64,000 bases of DNA. Source: Halobacillus sp. Nhm2S1 (GTDB lineage Bacteria; Bacillota; Bacilli; Bacillales; Halobacillaceae). Of the stretch, positions 41,067-50,092 are shown one piece after another. The stretch is from contig NZ_JAIEZV010000002.1 of assembly GCF_019599545.1 (NCBI RefSeq), positions 248,001-312,000 of the forward strand, given 5' to 3'. The notes below the pieces were generated by a model. The model saw only the letters and a program-made list of their open reading frames with translations. It ran no database searches and was not told the DNA's origin. Made by a program: the position numbers and the translations under genes. Each line of letters begins with the position of its first letter. The first letter of the stretch is position 1.

Positions 41067-43031
41067 TTATCCACTCATTTGCTTTGAGTTTTCAGCCACA
41101 TAGGATGTGGTTCTTTTCTGCCAGATGATTAGAAAGATGACGAGGGCAAGACCGACCAAGTCACCCATTAATCCCGGCATCACCAACAAAATGGCGCTTG
41201 CAAACAATAACAACCTTTTCAAGGAATGTAACGGGCCGAGAAAATAATCTTCCAGTGCCCCTGCGAAAAACAAACAACTTAAGAACGCACTTGAAACAGC
41301 GATGACAATCCGTGTGGTGTCTCCCCCTTGTAGAAGCAGCTCAGGATTATAGACGAAGAGGAAAGGAATAAAAAATCCACCCAATCCGATTTTTATCGCG
41401 TAAAAAGCGGTCTTTGTAGGGTTTGATCCGGCTATGCCCGCTGTCGTATAAGCCGTAATAGCCACAGGTGGAGTCAATCCGGATAAGACGCCAAAGTAGA
41501 ACACGAACATATGAGCAGCGACGACGTTTACCCCTAAATCAATTAACGCCGGTGCGCCCAAAACAGCGAGAATGACGTAGGCAGAGACGGTCGGCATGCC
41601 CATACCCATGATGATGGAGGCCCCTGCTACTAAAACGAGCAGCAAAATCAGCGATCCACCTGCGACATCAATGACAAACCTTGAAAACGTGATGCCAAGC
41701 CCTGTTAAGGACACAGCACCCACAATAATTCCGGCAGTTGCACAGGCAGCGATTACGACAAGGGCGTTTCTCGCTCCATTTTCTAGCGCTGCCAGGATAT
41801 CAAGCAGACTCATTCGAGTTGCACTCCGGATCCAACTCAGCAGCACAGTGGCTAGAATGGCATAGAACCCGGACTTCATTGGACTGTATCCATAAATCAT
41901 CAGACCGATGATTAATAGAATCGGCAGAAACAAATAGCTTTGCTTCAATAGAACAGCTTTAAGGTCAGGCAGCTGTTCTTTAGGAATACCTTCCATCTTT
42001 AAACGTTTGGCATGAAAGTAAACGACCATGCCTGCAATAAAAAAGTAGACGACCGCCGGAATGAGGGCATAGAGGGCAATTTGGATATAAGGAATTCCAA
42101 TCGTCTCGGCCATGATGAAAACAGAGGCCCCCATGATCGGCGGCATGATCTGCCCTCCTTGGGACGCCACGGCTTCAACTGCTGCGGAGAATCGTTTGCT
42201 GTAACCGAGTTTTTTCATTAAAGGAATCGTAAAGGAACCTGTAATCGCTGCGTTTGCCGCTCCATTTCCTGTAATGGTAGCAACCAGCGCACTGGAACCT
42301 ACCGCAGAAAGCGCAGGACCACCAGTTTTATTACCGAACAATCCAAAAGCAAAATCTGTAAAAAACTGACCGCCTCCTGACTTCATTAGAAAGGAACCGA
42401 AAATGACAAACAAAATGAGCACAGTGGAACTGACATAGATGGGAGCACTGAAAATTCCCAAGGTCCCATTGAACATATGATCCACCATCTTTTCATAGCG
42501 CACGCCAGGATGAGCAAGAGCTCCTGGGAAATACCTGCCTAAGAAGATGTAGGCAATGAAGAACAAGCCGATCAGAGACATCAGAATCCCATTTGTCCTT
42601 CTAGTGGCTTCCAGGACCAGCGCAATAAAAATAGTCCCGAAAATGACGTCACTCTGATTGATATTGCCTTGCCGGCTTTGAATCATCTCCGCTCCTGAAA
42701 TCATGTAATAAGCAGTGACTAAAGTGATCAGGACAACCAAAACGTCCATCACCCCGAACTTCTTCCCCTTTCTAAAAGGGAACAACATAAAGATCAGAAG
42801 CAATGCCCATAAGACGTGAACACTCCTCTGCTGCCAGGATGGCAATGTACCGAAACCTGCTGTGTACACATGGAAAATGGACAAGCCGATGGCAAGCAGA
42901 CTGATCATCAGAATGAAAACCCTTGGAGCATTCCACCGTTCCTTCCGCTCCTGCCACAGTGTTTGCACGTAAGCGGGCTTTTCTGTAATGGTTGTGTCCA
43001 GTTTTTCAGACTTTATTGATTGGCGATTCAT
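41067..43031 (-). CDS. TRAP transporter fused permease, TAXI type, second system
   Basis: 654 aa from ATG 43031, which has GGAGGTGAACGTT upstream; an ATG five codons earlier overlaps that site. Fused DctQ/DctM topology with KSGGGQFFTDFAFGLFG, GNGAANAAITGSFTIPL and GMGMPTVSAYVI. Unlike the first system there is no DUF1850 gene beside it. It works with the binding protein at 40038. Confidence 0.92.
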   Translation of the reverse strand: MNRQSIKSEKLDTTITEKPAYVQTLWQERKERWNAPRVFILMISLLAIGLSIFHVYTAGFGTLPSWQQRSVHVLWALLLIFMLFPFRKGKKFGVMDVLVVLITLVTAYYMISGAEMIQSRQGNINQSDVIFGTIFIALVLEATRRTNGILMSLIGLFFIAYIFLGRYFPGALAHPGVRYEKMVDHMFNGTLGIFSAPIYVSSTVLILFVIFGSFLMKSGGGQFFTDFAFGLFGNKTGGPALSAVGSSALVATITGNGAANAAITGSFTIPLMKKLGYSKRFSAAVEAVASQGGQIMPPIMGASVFIMAETIGIPYIQIALYALIPAVVYFFIAGMVVYFHAKRLKMEGIPKEQLPDLKAVLLKQSYLFLPILLIIGLMIYGYSPMKSGFYAILATVLLSWIRSATRMSLLDILAALENGARNALVVIAACATAGIIVGAVSLTGLGITFSRFVIDVAGGSLILLLVLVAGASIIMGMGMPTVSAYVILAVLGAPALIDLGVNVVAAHMFVFYFGVLSGLTPPVAITAYTTAGIAGSNPTKTAFYAIKIGLGGFFIPFLFVYNPELLLQGGDTTRIVIAVSSAFLSCLFFAGALEDYFLGPLHSLKRLLLFASAILLVMPGLMGDLVGLALVIFLIIWQKRTTSYVAENSKQMSG

Positions 43032-43079
43032 AACGTTCACCTCCAACTCCCTTTATTGAAAAGGCTTACAAAAAGGGGT

Positions 43080-44228
43080 TTAATTTTCTTCCAACACTTT
43101 TCTAGCTACGAGAAGTCGTTGGATTTCATTTGTTCCCTCATAGATCTTAGTGATTCTGGCATCTCTGTAAAAGCGTTCTACAGGGTATTCACCAATGTAG
43201 CCGATCCCTCCGTGAATCTGTACAGCCTTATCTGCGACTTTATTGAAGACTTCAGAAGCGAACAGCTTGGCCATCGACGCTTCCTTAATGACTTTTTTAC
43301 CTGCATCCACTTTTCCTGCAGCCATCATCGTTAGCGTTCGGGCCGCTTCTGTTTCCGTAGCCATATCGGCTAACATCCATTGGATGGCCTGGTTGTCTGC
43401 AATCGGCTTTCCGAACTGGATGCGTTCCTTGGCATAACCCGCTGATAATTCAATCAGCTTGTCACAGGATCCTACCGCTCTTGCAGCAAGTCCAATCCGT
43501 CCCTCTCCTAAAATTCTCAAAGCATTAATGTATCCCATCCCTACTTCCCCGATGACGTTCTCTTCAGGAACAATGCAGTTTTCAAAGATGACTTGAGCCG
43601 TATAAGAACCTCTCAGCCCCATTTTTTTATCTTTCTTTCCTACGATCAGCCCCGGGAAGTCCTTCTCGATCAAAAAGGCTGTAATGCCCCCTTTCGCTCC
43701 TTTTTCACGGTCCGTTAGAGCAAAAACAGTAAATACGTCCGCTACAGGTGCGTTCGTGATGAAGTGTTTCGTCCCGTTGACGACCCAATGGTCCCCCTTC
43801 TTCTCTGCCTGTGTCGCCAAATTCGTTGCATCTGATCCTGCCCCTGGTTCGGACAAGGCAAAAGCTGCAATTTTTTCTCCGGTGGCCATCTCAGGCAAAT
43901 ACTTTTGTTTCAGAGATTCTGAAGCGAGCTTAACCAAACCTGTGCTCCCGATCCCTGTGTGTGCGCTGATTAAAGAGACAAATCCATTGTGTGTTCTGCC
44001 TAATTGCTCTAATACAACCGCTTTTCCGACTGTATTTAAACCGATTCCGCCATATTCTTCCGGAATGCTCATCCCAAACAATCCCAATTCTTTAGCTTTG
44101 TCTACCAGGTGAGGAGGAATGGCATCCTCGTCTTCGATTTGTTGAGCGTAAGGCTCTACCTCGTTTTCCACAAAATTTCGGATCATTACTTTCATTTGTT
44201 CTATTTCATCTGCAATCGTTACGGTCAT
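43080..44228 (-). CDS. acyl-CoA dehydrogenase, first gene of the sigma-54 operon
   Basis: 382 aa from ATG 44228 (MTVTIADEIEQMK), with AAAGGATG upstream. Full acyl-CoA dehydrogenase fold: FALSEPGAGSDA, KHFITNAPVADV, MGLRGSYTAQVIFENC, IHGGIGYIGEYPVERFYRDARI and the catalytic Glu in KIYEGTNEIQ. It lies 30-40 bp downstream of the predicted sigma-54 start site and so heads the 12-gene operon. Confidence 0.93.
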   Translation of the reverse strand: MTVTIADEIEQMKVMIRNFVENEVEPYAQQIEDEDAIPPHLVDKAKELGLFGMSIPEEYGGIGLNTVGKAVVLEQLGRTHNGFVSLISAHTGIGSTGLVKLASESLKQKYLPEMATGEKIAAFALSEPGAGSDATNLATQAEKKGDHWVVNGTKHFITNAPVADVFTVFALTDREKGAKGGITAFLIEKDFPGLIVGKKDKKMGLRGSYTAQVIFENCIVPEENVIGEVGMGYINALRILGEGRIGLAARAVGSCDKLIELSAGYAKERIQFGKPIADNQAIQWMLADMATETEAARTLTMMAAGKVDAGKKVIKEASMAKLFASEVFNKVADKAVQIHGGIGYIGEYPVERFYRDARITKIYEGTNEIQRLLVARKVLEEN

Positions 44229-44269
44229 TTCAAAACATCCTTTCATGATTTGGTCTACACTTATATACA

Positions 44270-44286
44270 TGCAATTTCCATGCCAA
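44270..44286 (-). promoter_or_regulatory. sigma-54 promoter of the 12-gene acyl-CoA operon
   Basis: On the minus strand TTGGCATGGAAATTGCA, which matches the -24/-12 consensus TGGCACG-N4-TTGCW at all but one base and has the required GG-N10-GC spacing. Transcription should start near 44260, 30 bp before the ATG. The matching activator gene is at 45455-47131. Confidence 0.88.
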
Positions 44287-44313
44287 TTCTATCAATCACA
44301 ATAAAATTCCAAT

Positions 44314-44337
44314 AAAAAAAGTCTGCATAAGCAGACT
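44314..44337 (-). terminator. terminator of the activator operon
   Basis: AGTCTGC-N4-GCAGACT followed on the minus strand by TTTTTTT. It lies between the palindromes and the sigma-54 promoter, so the upstream operon is insulated from the one below. Confidence 0.9.
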
Positions 44338-44417
44338 CCCAGAGGGTTCATTCGTTTAAATTTTTTTATATCGGGTAAAAAAGATTAAAATGTATAAACC
44401 TTGTTCACAGGGCTTTC

Positions 44418-44433
44418 GATTCACTAATGAATC
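44418..44433. promoter_or_regulatory. upstream activating sequence 1
   Basis: Perfect palindrome GATTCA-CTAA-TGAATC, preceded by C and followed by AATC. About 140-150 bp upstream of the sigma-54 -12 box, a normal distance for an enhancer-binding protein. Confidence 0.75.
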
Positions 44434-44479
44434 AATCGGGAGTTTTGTAGGAATCTGTTGATTCGTATTTGTATGGAGC

Positions 44480-44495
44480 GATTCATTTTTGAATC
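44480..44495. promoter_or_regulatory. upstream activating sequence 2
   Basis: Perfect palindrome GATTCA-TTTT-TGAATC, again preceded by C and followed by AATC. Its centre is 62 bp from that of site 1, about six helical turns, so both lie on the same DNA face. Confidence 0.75.
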
Positions 44496-44543
44496 AATCA
44501 CCGCCCAGACCCTGGGGACTATATGGAGGGAGCTCCTCAAGCT

Positions 44544-45452
44544 TCATATCAGTTTTTGATTCATATAATTCAACACACTGTAGATCGATTGGTTCGCAGG
44601 CGTTTCCACACCGAGCAGCTCTCCCTGCCTTCTTATGTAACCACACATCGCCTCTACTTCCATAGGCTTTCCACGAAGGCGATCTTGCAGCATCGACGTC
44701 TGGTGCTGCTTTGCAAATTCAGCACGGGAGAAAATTTTCGATATGGTCGTTTCAGGATCGATCGGAAGTCCTTTGTGAATTCCAACCTCCACCACTTCTT
44801 CACATATCTTTTTTGCTGTTTTATACAACTGTTCATCTTCAAGGATTTCTCCCACACGTGCACCAGAAACAGCAGAGAGTGGATTGAACGTTGCATTCCA
44901 CATCAGCTTATTCCATTTTCTACTCATAATATGACTGGATTCTCCACAGTCGATGCCTGCCGCTTGTAAAAGGTCGATGATCGAAGCAAGTTCTGTCTGT
45001 GAGGAGAGAGAACCAATCACTAATTTGACTCTTCCTTGTTGTTTTATTTCACCTGGAGACACAACCGATGACTGCACATAGGTGACAGCTGATAAAACAC
45101 GCGTTGCACCAAAAACTTCTTCGAGGATTTCTTCATTTTCCACACCATTCTGCAAGGTCATGACAGCCGCTGTTTCTTTCAGAATGGGTTGTAACGCATC
45201 GGCCATCCTCTTTGTATCATTGGATTTCACACAAAACAGTACGAGATCCGCTTCCGAAAGATCACGGATGTCGTCCGTAAACCTGCTCTCGATGATATAC
45301 TCCTCCGCCTCTTCTTTAATCCTGAGTCCATTCTCTTGCATAGCAGCCAAATGTCCCCCTCTCGCTAAAAACGTGACATCATAACCCGCTTTCGCAAGCC
45401 GTCCTCCAAAATAACACCCGACAGCACCAGCTCCTGCAACCGCTATGTTCAT
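44544..45452 (-). CDS. ketopantoate reductase family protein (ApbA/PanE)
   Basis: 302 aa. N-terminal NADP-binding MNIAVAGAGAVGCYFGGRLAKAG, then LFCVKSNDTKRMADAL and LQNGVENEEIL, and the C-terminal ApbA domain with KWNKLMWNATFNPLSAV and GKPMEVEAMCGYI. The family reduces 2-oxo acids, with ketopantoate the textbook case. In this catabolic context another branched 2-oxo acid is equally possible. It follows the activator gene by 2 bp and is the last gene of that operon. Confidence 0.85.
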   Translation of the reverse strand: MNIAVAGAGAVGCYFGGRLAKAGYDVTFLARGGHLAAMQENGLRIKEEAEEYIIESRFTDDIRDLSEADLVLFCVKSNDTKRMADALQPILKETAAVMTLQNGVENEEILEEVFGATRVLSAVTYVQSSVVSPGEIKQQGRVKLVIGSLSSQTELASIIDLLQAAGIDCGESSHIMSRKWNKLMWNATFNPLSAVSGARVGEILEDEQLYKTAKKICEEVVEVGIHKGLPIDPETTISKIFSRAEFAKQHQTSMLQDRLRGKPMEVEAMCGYIRRQGELLGVETPANQSIYSVLNYMNQKLI

Positions 45453-45454
45453 AA

Positions 45455-47131
45455 CTATTCCTCTCCTCTGGATACTTGTATGTTATATTTCTTCAGTTTT
45501 CGGACGATCGTAGGTTGGCTCGTCTCCAACGCTTTTGCTATTTCATAGGTGTTTTTATACTCTAAGGCAGCTAGTTCCAAGACTCTTGATTCTGTAAGCT
45601 CCACAGCTTCTTTTAAAGGGACAACAGAATTCGGTGCGATCGCTGTGTGCTTTGTCTCCTGATATTCCGGGGGCAGATGTTCGGCCTTCAGCAAGTCCTC
45701 TGGTGTGGTCACCACCAGTCGTTCAATTAAATTGGAGAGCTCCCGTATATTTCCCGGCCAGTCATAAGAGAAAAAGAAATCGTGCAGATTGGAATCCACC
45801 CGCTTGTTCATCCCGTACCGGTAATTCACTTGTTTGAGAAACAAGTCGATCAGCGGGAGAATATCATCACGTCGATCTTTCAGGGGTGGAATGGAGATTG
45901 GCAGCACATTCAGTCGATAGTACAGATCCTCACGGAAATCACCCTCCCTAACCATCTCTTTCAAATCACGGTTGGTGGCAGCAATGATTCTCACATCGAC
46001 TTTCCTTGGCTTTGTTCCTCCAATACGCTGAATTTCATTTTCCTGCAAAGCTCTTAAAAGTTTAACCTGAAGCATTAACGGCAGTTCTCCGACCTCATCC
46101 AGAAAAAGAACACCTTTATCTGCCAATTCAAACATTCCAGCCTTCCCCTGACGATTGGCACCCGTAAAAGCCCCCTGTTCATAACCGAAGAGCTCGGATT
46201 CGAGCAGATCTCCAGGAATAGCTCCACAGTTGATCTTGATGAAATCCCCTTCTTTGGAACGAGCGCTTTCCGAGTAAATATATTTGGCAAGGATATCTTT
46301 TCCCACCCCTGTTTCTCCCAGAATCAAGACAGTGGCGTTGACATGAGCAATCCGTTCAGCGGTATCATAGATCATTCTCATGGATTCACTGTTGACCACC
46401 ACTCCGTCCATCTTTGACTTCCGATTTTTCAGCAGGTCCAACTCTTTTTTGTATTTGTCGTTCAACTGATTCATTCTGCTCAGCTTTGTCTGCAGTTCAT
46501 TCAAATCAGAAAGGTCCCTGATATTCGTAACGACTTTCTCCACTTCTCCGTTGTCATTAAACACAGGCGCCCCTGTAATCAATGTTTCCTTGCCTTCATA
46601 ATTCTCCTGAACGAGTGAGACGATTCTCTTCTGTTTGACCACACGATGGGTGACAGAACTTTTCAGAATGCCCCGCTTGATCAGGGCATCTACATTCTTG
46701 CCTATGTAATACTCTTTCGGTATGCCGGTGATTCGTTCAATCGCTGAGTTGGTTTTCCAGGTGATTCCTTTTTGATCCGTGATATAGATGCCATCATAGG
46801 AATTTTCTATGATCGCATCAAGTTCACGGGTCAACTTCTTTAAGTCCTCATTTTCATTTTTCAAGGCAGAGATTTCGGATGTTTCGGTTCCGATGAATAA
46901 ATCGCATTCTTCTTCCAGTGGACTCTTCATAAAGACATAACGCATGTCTCCATTTTCCGCTGTCACTAGTTTGGAATCTGCTTTGATGTCCCACGAAGGA
47001 AAGATTTCCTTCACATGAGATCCTGTGGACATTCCAGCTTTAATTTTCTCATTAAAAGACAGCACACGTTCTTCCCCGTCAAGAATCATAGCAGGAAAGG
47101 GGATTTGATCGACTAAATCTATGAGAATCAT
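45455..47131 (-). CDS. sigma-54-dependent transcriptional activator (PAS-AAA+-Fis HTH)
   Basis: 558 aa. A PAS-like N-terminus (about residues 1-95), a coiled linker, a second PAS (about 105-210), then the AAA+ domain: Walker A GETGVGKD, the sigma-54 contact loop GAFTGA, Walker B VLFLDEVGEL and the arginine-finger segment REDLYYRLNVLPI. A Fis-type HTH closes the protein (NTYEIAKALETSQPTIVRKLKKY). No receiver domain, so it should be switched by a ligand or CoA ester sensed through PAS. Its targets are very likely the palindromes at 44418 and 44480. GAGGCGGTGAACCA precedes the ATG. Confidence 0.95.
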   Translation of the reverse strand: MILIDLVDQIPFPAMILDGEERVLSFNEKIKAGMSTGSHVKEIFPSWDIKADSKLVTAENGDMRYVFMKSPLEEECDLFIGTETSEISALKNENEDLKKLTRELDAIIENSYDGIYITDQKGITWKTNSAIERITGIPKEYYIGKNVDALIKRGILKSSVTHRVVKQKRIVSLVQENYEGKETLITGAPVFNDNGEVEKVVTNIRDLSDLNELQTKLSRMNQLNDKYKKELDLLKNRKSKMDGVVVNSESMRMIYDTAERIAHVNATVLILGETGVGKDILAKYIYSESARSKEGDFIKINCGAIPGDLLESELFGYEQGAFTGANRQGKAGMFELADKGVLFLDEVGELPLMLQVKLLRALQENEIQRIGGTKPRKVDVRIIAATNRDLKEMVREGDFREDLYYRLNVLPISIPPLKDRRDDILPLIDLFLKQVNYRYGMNKRVDSNLHDFFFSYDWPGNIRELSNLIERLVVTTPEDLLKAEHLPPEYQETKHTAIAPNSVVPLKEAVELTESRVLELAALEYKNTYEIAKALETSQPTIVRKLKKYNIQVSRGEE

Positions 47132-47165
47132 TGGTTCACCGCCTCTTCTTTATCAACTATAAGTG

Positions 47166-48542
47166 TTATAAAAACCCATAAAAGACTATGACCGCCATCA
47201 ACACACTGATGATACTCATAATATACGTCCCGTTCCAGCGGAATCCGATGGTTAAACCACTTCTTTGTAAACAGTGACTGACAATAATATTAATCGCATT
47301 TAACGGACTCAAAACCGCGGATAATGACCAGGACATAATGAAAATAAGCGCCAGAAACTCTGGAGAGAATCCTATATTAATACCAGACACTTGACTGGCT
47401 AAAATCGGAATCACCACAATTTGGTGGACTCCGATCAGTGCAAAGAGCAGAACCACCATAAATATGACGAGGACAAAAAATAACAACGATTGTTCCGCAT
47501 TCCACAATAAAAAGGATTGCAGGTAAGCGGAAAAAGCGGTATCTCTAATCGCTAAGCCGAATAAACCGGCACTTAAAAACAATGTGATTTCGTGGTTCAT
47601 GACTGAGATTTTTTCAATGTATCCTTTAAACTCTTGCTGAAGCCTCCCCCACTTATGAAAGAGCATAGCCCATGCTATCGGGACGATCACAGCAATAAGG
47701 CTGACCAGCGTCAGCATAGAGATGTGCGTCACATATTCGAATAGGAGGAGACTGAAAATCATGCTGATAATCATGAAAAAAATCTTCCACAAATTTTTAA
47801 AATGAGCTTTTTCTTCCCTTTCCTCTTTCTCGCCTGCTTTTGCTCCTTTATCCCGCAGCTCCTTCCCAGGTCCCATCTTCTTCGACGAATGCCTGAACAG
47901 CAGGTTTCCGATCACCAACTGTATGAGAGCTGCCGTCAAACCAAGAGCGATATATTGATTGAATTGCCCTCCTACCTCATACAGGACGATGGCTACAGAC
48001 GCGAAGTAAGGAGACCAGAGCATGGAAGAGGTAAATCCTATCAAGTAGGATTTACCAAGAATGACAGGGTTGATCTTAAGCTCTTCTACCATTTCGTGAA
48101 CAATTTTCACAGAACCCATATTCAAAATAGGACTGATCAACGCCAGCGAACTGGAAAGGCCAAAAAAAGCTAGCCTCGGACGGTCTTCCCATTTTTCCAG
48201 GAAAAATTTAATAGAATGAAAGTACCCTCCCGCTCTTAGGGGGATGGAAAGCAGTGGAACAAGCAAAATCAAAGCCAAGAGAGGGAGGTTCTGTTGAATG
48301 CCTTCAAGACTTGTGATCACTGGCTGAGATTTGGTCATACCATTAATCACTAAAGCTAAGACGAACAAGGTCAACGTAACCACCTTCGCCATTCCCTTGA
48401 CTGCCAGAACACTATAAAAATAAACCAGCAAACACAAAACAGACAATAAAACAAATAGGGGAGGGAAGGGAATAAAAAAGTAAAACAGGTATGTGCCGCA
48501 CATGGCAAGGATCAAACTTGGTTTCCAAAAGCCGCTCCTCAT
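47166..48542 (-). CDS. polytopic membrane protein, putative transporter, unclassified
   Basis: 458 aa with about 11-12 hydrophobic segments and a charged cytoplasmic loop near residues 222-245 (KKMGPGKELRDKGAKAGEKEER). Two halves of similar layout and short polar breaks in helices (LNMGSVKIVHEM, LSPLNAINIIVSH) recall the ion-transporter superfamily (DcuC, ArsB, CitM groups), but no family is identified with confidence. Encoded between an acyl-CoA dehydrogenase and the sigma-54 activator, it may import the inducing acid. The ATG at 48542 has only a distant AAGGAAG, so initiation probably depends on coupling to the upstream gene 9 bp away. Confidence 0.65.
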   Translation of the reverse strand: MRSGFWKPSLILAMCGTYLFYFFIPFPPLFVLLSVLCLLVYFYSVLAVKGMAKVVTLTLFVLALVINGMTKSQPVITSLEGIQQNLPLLALILLVPLLSIPLRAGGYFHSIKFFLEKWEDRPRLAFFGLSSSLALISPILNMGSVKIVHEMVEELKINPVILGKSYLIGFTSSMLWSPYFASVAIVLYEVGGQFNQYIALGLTAALIQLVIGNLLFRHSSKKMGPGKELRDKGAKAGEKEEREEKAHFKNLWKIFFMIISMIFSLLLFEYVTHISMLTLVSLIAVIVPIAWAMLFHKWGRLQQEFKGYIEKISVMNHEITLFLSAGLFGLAIRDTAFSAYLQSFLLWNAEQSLLFFVLVIFMVVLLFALIGVHQIVVIPILASQVSGINIGFSPEFLALIFIMSWSLSAVLSPLNAINIIVSHCLQRSGLTIGFRWNGTYIMSIISVLMAVIVFYGFL

Positions 48543-48551
48543 CGGAAATCG

Positions 48552-49760
48552 TTATACTTCTTCCTTCATCTGCGAATAGGGCCATGCCGGCAATCCCTTA
48601 GATAAAGGCTTATCAGACCGATATCCAAGAACATAATCCGCCTGCATAACCGTGTGGATTTCCCTTGTACCTTCATAGATGACAGGCGCCTTCGAATTTC
48701 TCAAGAATCTTTCAACCGGGTACTCATTGGAGTACCCATAAGCGCCGTGAATCTGAACGGCATCATTGGCAGCCTCATTGGCAAAATCACACGCCTGCCA
48801 CTTGGCAAGGGATGTTTCCCTTGTGTTTCTCTTCCCTTGATTCTTCAACTCCCCTGCCTTAAATACAAGTAGCCGCGACATGTGGTACCCGGCTTCCATC
48901 TTTGCAATCATCTGCTTAACCAGCTGATGTTTGCCTATTTCTCTTCCAAACGTTTCCCTTTCATGGCAGTACTTGACACTTTCTTCCAAGCAGGCGAGGA
49001 TTTGACCACAGGCACCGGCGGCTACTGTAAAGCGTCCATTATCCAGAGCCGACATCGCAATTTTGAAGCCTTCCCCCTCTTCTCCCAGCAGGTTTTCTTC
49101 AGGAACCTTCACCTGATCAAAGAACAGCTCCCCGGTATTCCCAGCACGGATTCCCAATTTCCCTTTGATGGCTTTCGATGTAAACCCAGGCATGGTTCTT
49201 TCCACGATAAAAGCAGAAATACCTTTATGTTCAGCACTTTTATCCGTGTAGGCAAAAACGAGGAAATAATCGGCATGATCACAAAGAGAGATCCACGTTT
49301 TCTGACCATTTAAAATATAATGATTCCCTTCTTTGACAGCGGTGGTCTTTAATGAAGCAACATCAGATCCCGCCCCAGGTTCTGTCAGACCGAAAGCCCC
49401 CACCTTCTCTCCTTTTGCCTGAGGAATGAGGTATTTTTGTTTTTGGGCTTCATTTCCCCATTGTAAAAGTGTCATGCTGTTTAACCCTGTATGAACAGAA
49501 ACAGCTGTCCGGAAGGCCGTGTCCCCGCGCTCAAGCTCCTCGCAAACAATCGCAAGCGTATTATAATCCATCCCGCTCCCACCGTATTCCTCTGGAATGC
49601 AGACCCCCATTAAGTCAAGGTCCGCCAGCCGTTTCATAATAGAAGATTCAAAGTGGCCTCGTTCATCCCATTCCTGAATGTGTGGCTGAATCTCCCGATC
49701 TACGAATTTACGCACCACTTGCCTGACCATTTCCTGTTCTTGTGACAATTCAAAGTTCAC
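48552..49760 (-). CDS. acyl-CoA dehydrogenase (short/branched-chain type)
   Basis: 402 aa. GTG 49760 (MNFELSQEQEMVRQ) has GGAGGGG 6 nt upstream; a TTG 15 bp earlier overlaps that site. Domain signatures FGLTEPGAGSDV, QKTWISLCDHADY, LGIRAGNTGELFFDQV, IHGAYGYSNEYPVERFLRNSKA and the catalytic Glu in VIYEGTREIH. More distant from the two dehydrogenases of the 12-gene operon than they are from each other. First gene of the operon that encodes the membrane protein, activator and ketopantoate-reductase-like protein. Confidence 0.92.
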   Translation of the reverse strand: MNFELSQEQEMVRQVVRKFVDREIQPHIQEWDERGHFESSIMKRLADLDLMGVCIPEEYGGSGMDYNTLAIVCEELERGDTAFRTAVSVHTGLNSMTLLQWGNEAQKQKYLIPQAKGEKVGAFGLTEPGAGSDVASLKTTAVKEGNHYILNGQKTWISLCDHADYFLVFAYTDKSAEHKGISAFIVERTMPGFTSKAIKGKLGIRAGNTGELFFDQVKVPEENLLGEEGEGFKIAMSALDNGRFTVAAGACGQILACLEESVKYCHERETFGREIGKHQLVKQMIAKMEAGYHMSRLLVFKAGELKNQGKRNTRETSLAKWQACDFANEAANDAVQIHGAYGYSNEYPVERFLRNSKAPVIYEGTREIHTVMQADYVLGYRSDKPLSKGLPAWPYSQMKEEV

Positions 49761-49841
49761 CTTGCACCCCTCCAATTATTTTCTATCATTCTTTCAAATT
49801 TCCCGTTTCCATTCGGGTCTGTTATCCCACGGTATACGAAA

Positions 49842-49860
49842 TGAATCTCACTCTTGAATC
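49842..49860 (-). promoter_or_regulatory. TGAATC direct repeat upstream of the acyl-CoA dehydrogenase operon
   Basis: TGAATC at 49842-49847 and 49855-49860, the second continuing into CAAC as in the palindromes at 44418 and 44480. They are 13 bp apart in direct orientation, about 85-100 bp upstream of the GTG. A weaker site for the same activator is possible. No clear sigma-54 or sigma-A promoter was found between here and 49761. Confidence 0.3.
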
Positions 49861-49880
49861 AACTCTTTATCTATCATCCC

Positions 49881-49925
49881 AAAACAAAAGCCAGCCATAT
49901 CAAAGAAATCTTGATATAACTGGCT
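49881..49925 (-). terminator. terminator of the Liv/acyl-CoA cluster
   Basis: On the minus strand AGCCAG...ATATCAAG pairs with CTTTGATAT...CTGGCT, followed by TTTTGTTTT. It closes the large minus-strand cluster that extends beyond the right edge. The 167 bases between it and the binding-protein stop at 50093 contain nothing else that I recognise. Confidence 0.8.
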
Positions 49926-50092
49926 CCGATCTACGTCATTCCCTCAGGGGCATAGATTCTCAGTTATTTAAATTTCATAATCTTGTCATCAGCATCATCC
50001 ACGGGTCATGAAAGAGTCCGTCTTTCTAGATGTGAATGTCTTTCTATTATATACTTTTTATAATTTTCTGTCTAATCAGACTTTTATACCTT

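Noticed and set aside
50008-50020. TGAAAGAGTCCGT shared with about 58421-58433
   Set aside because: A single 13-base match between two places in 64 kb is expected by chance, and the flanks do not align.
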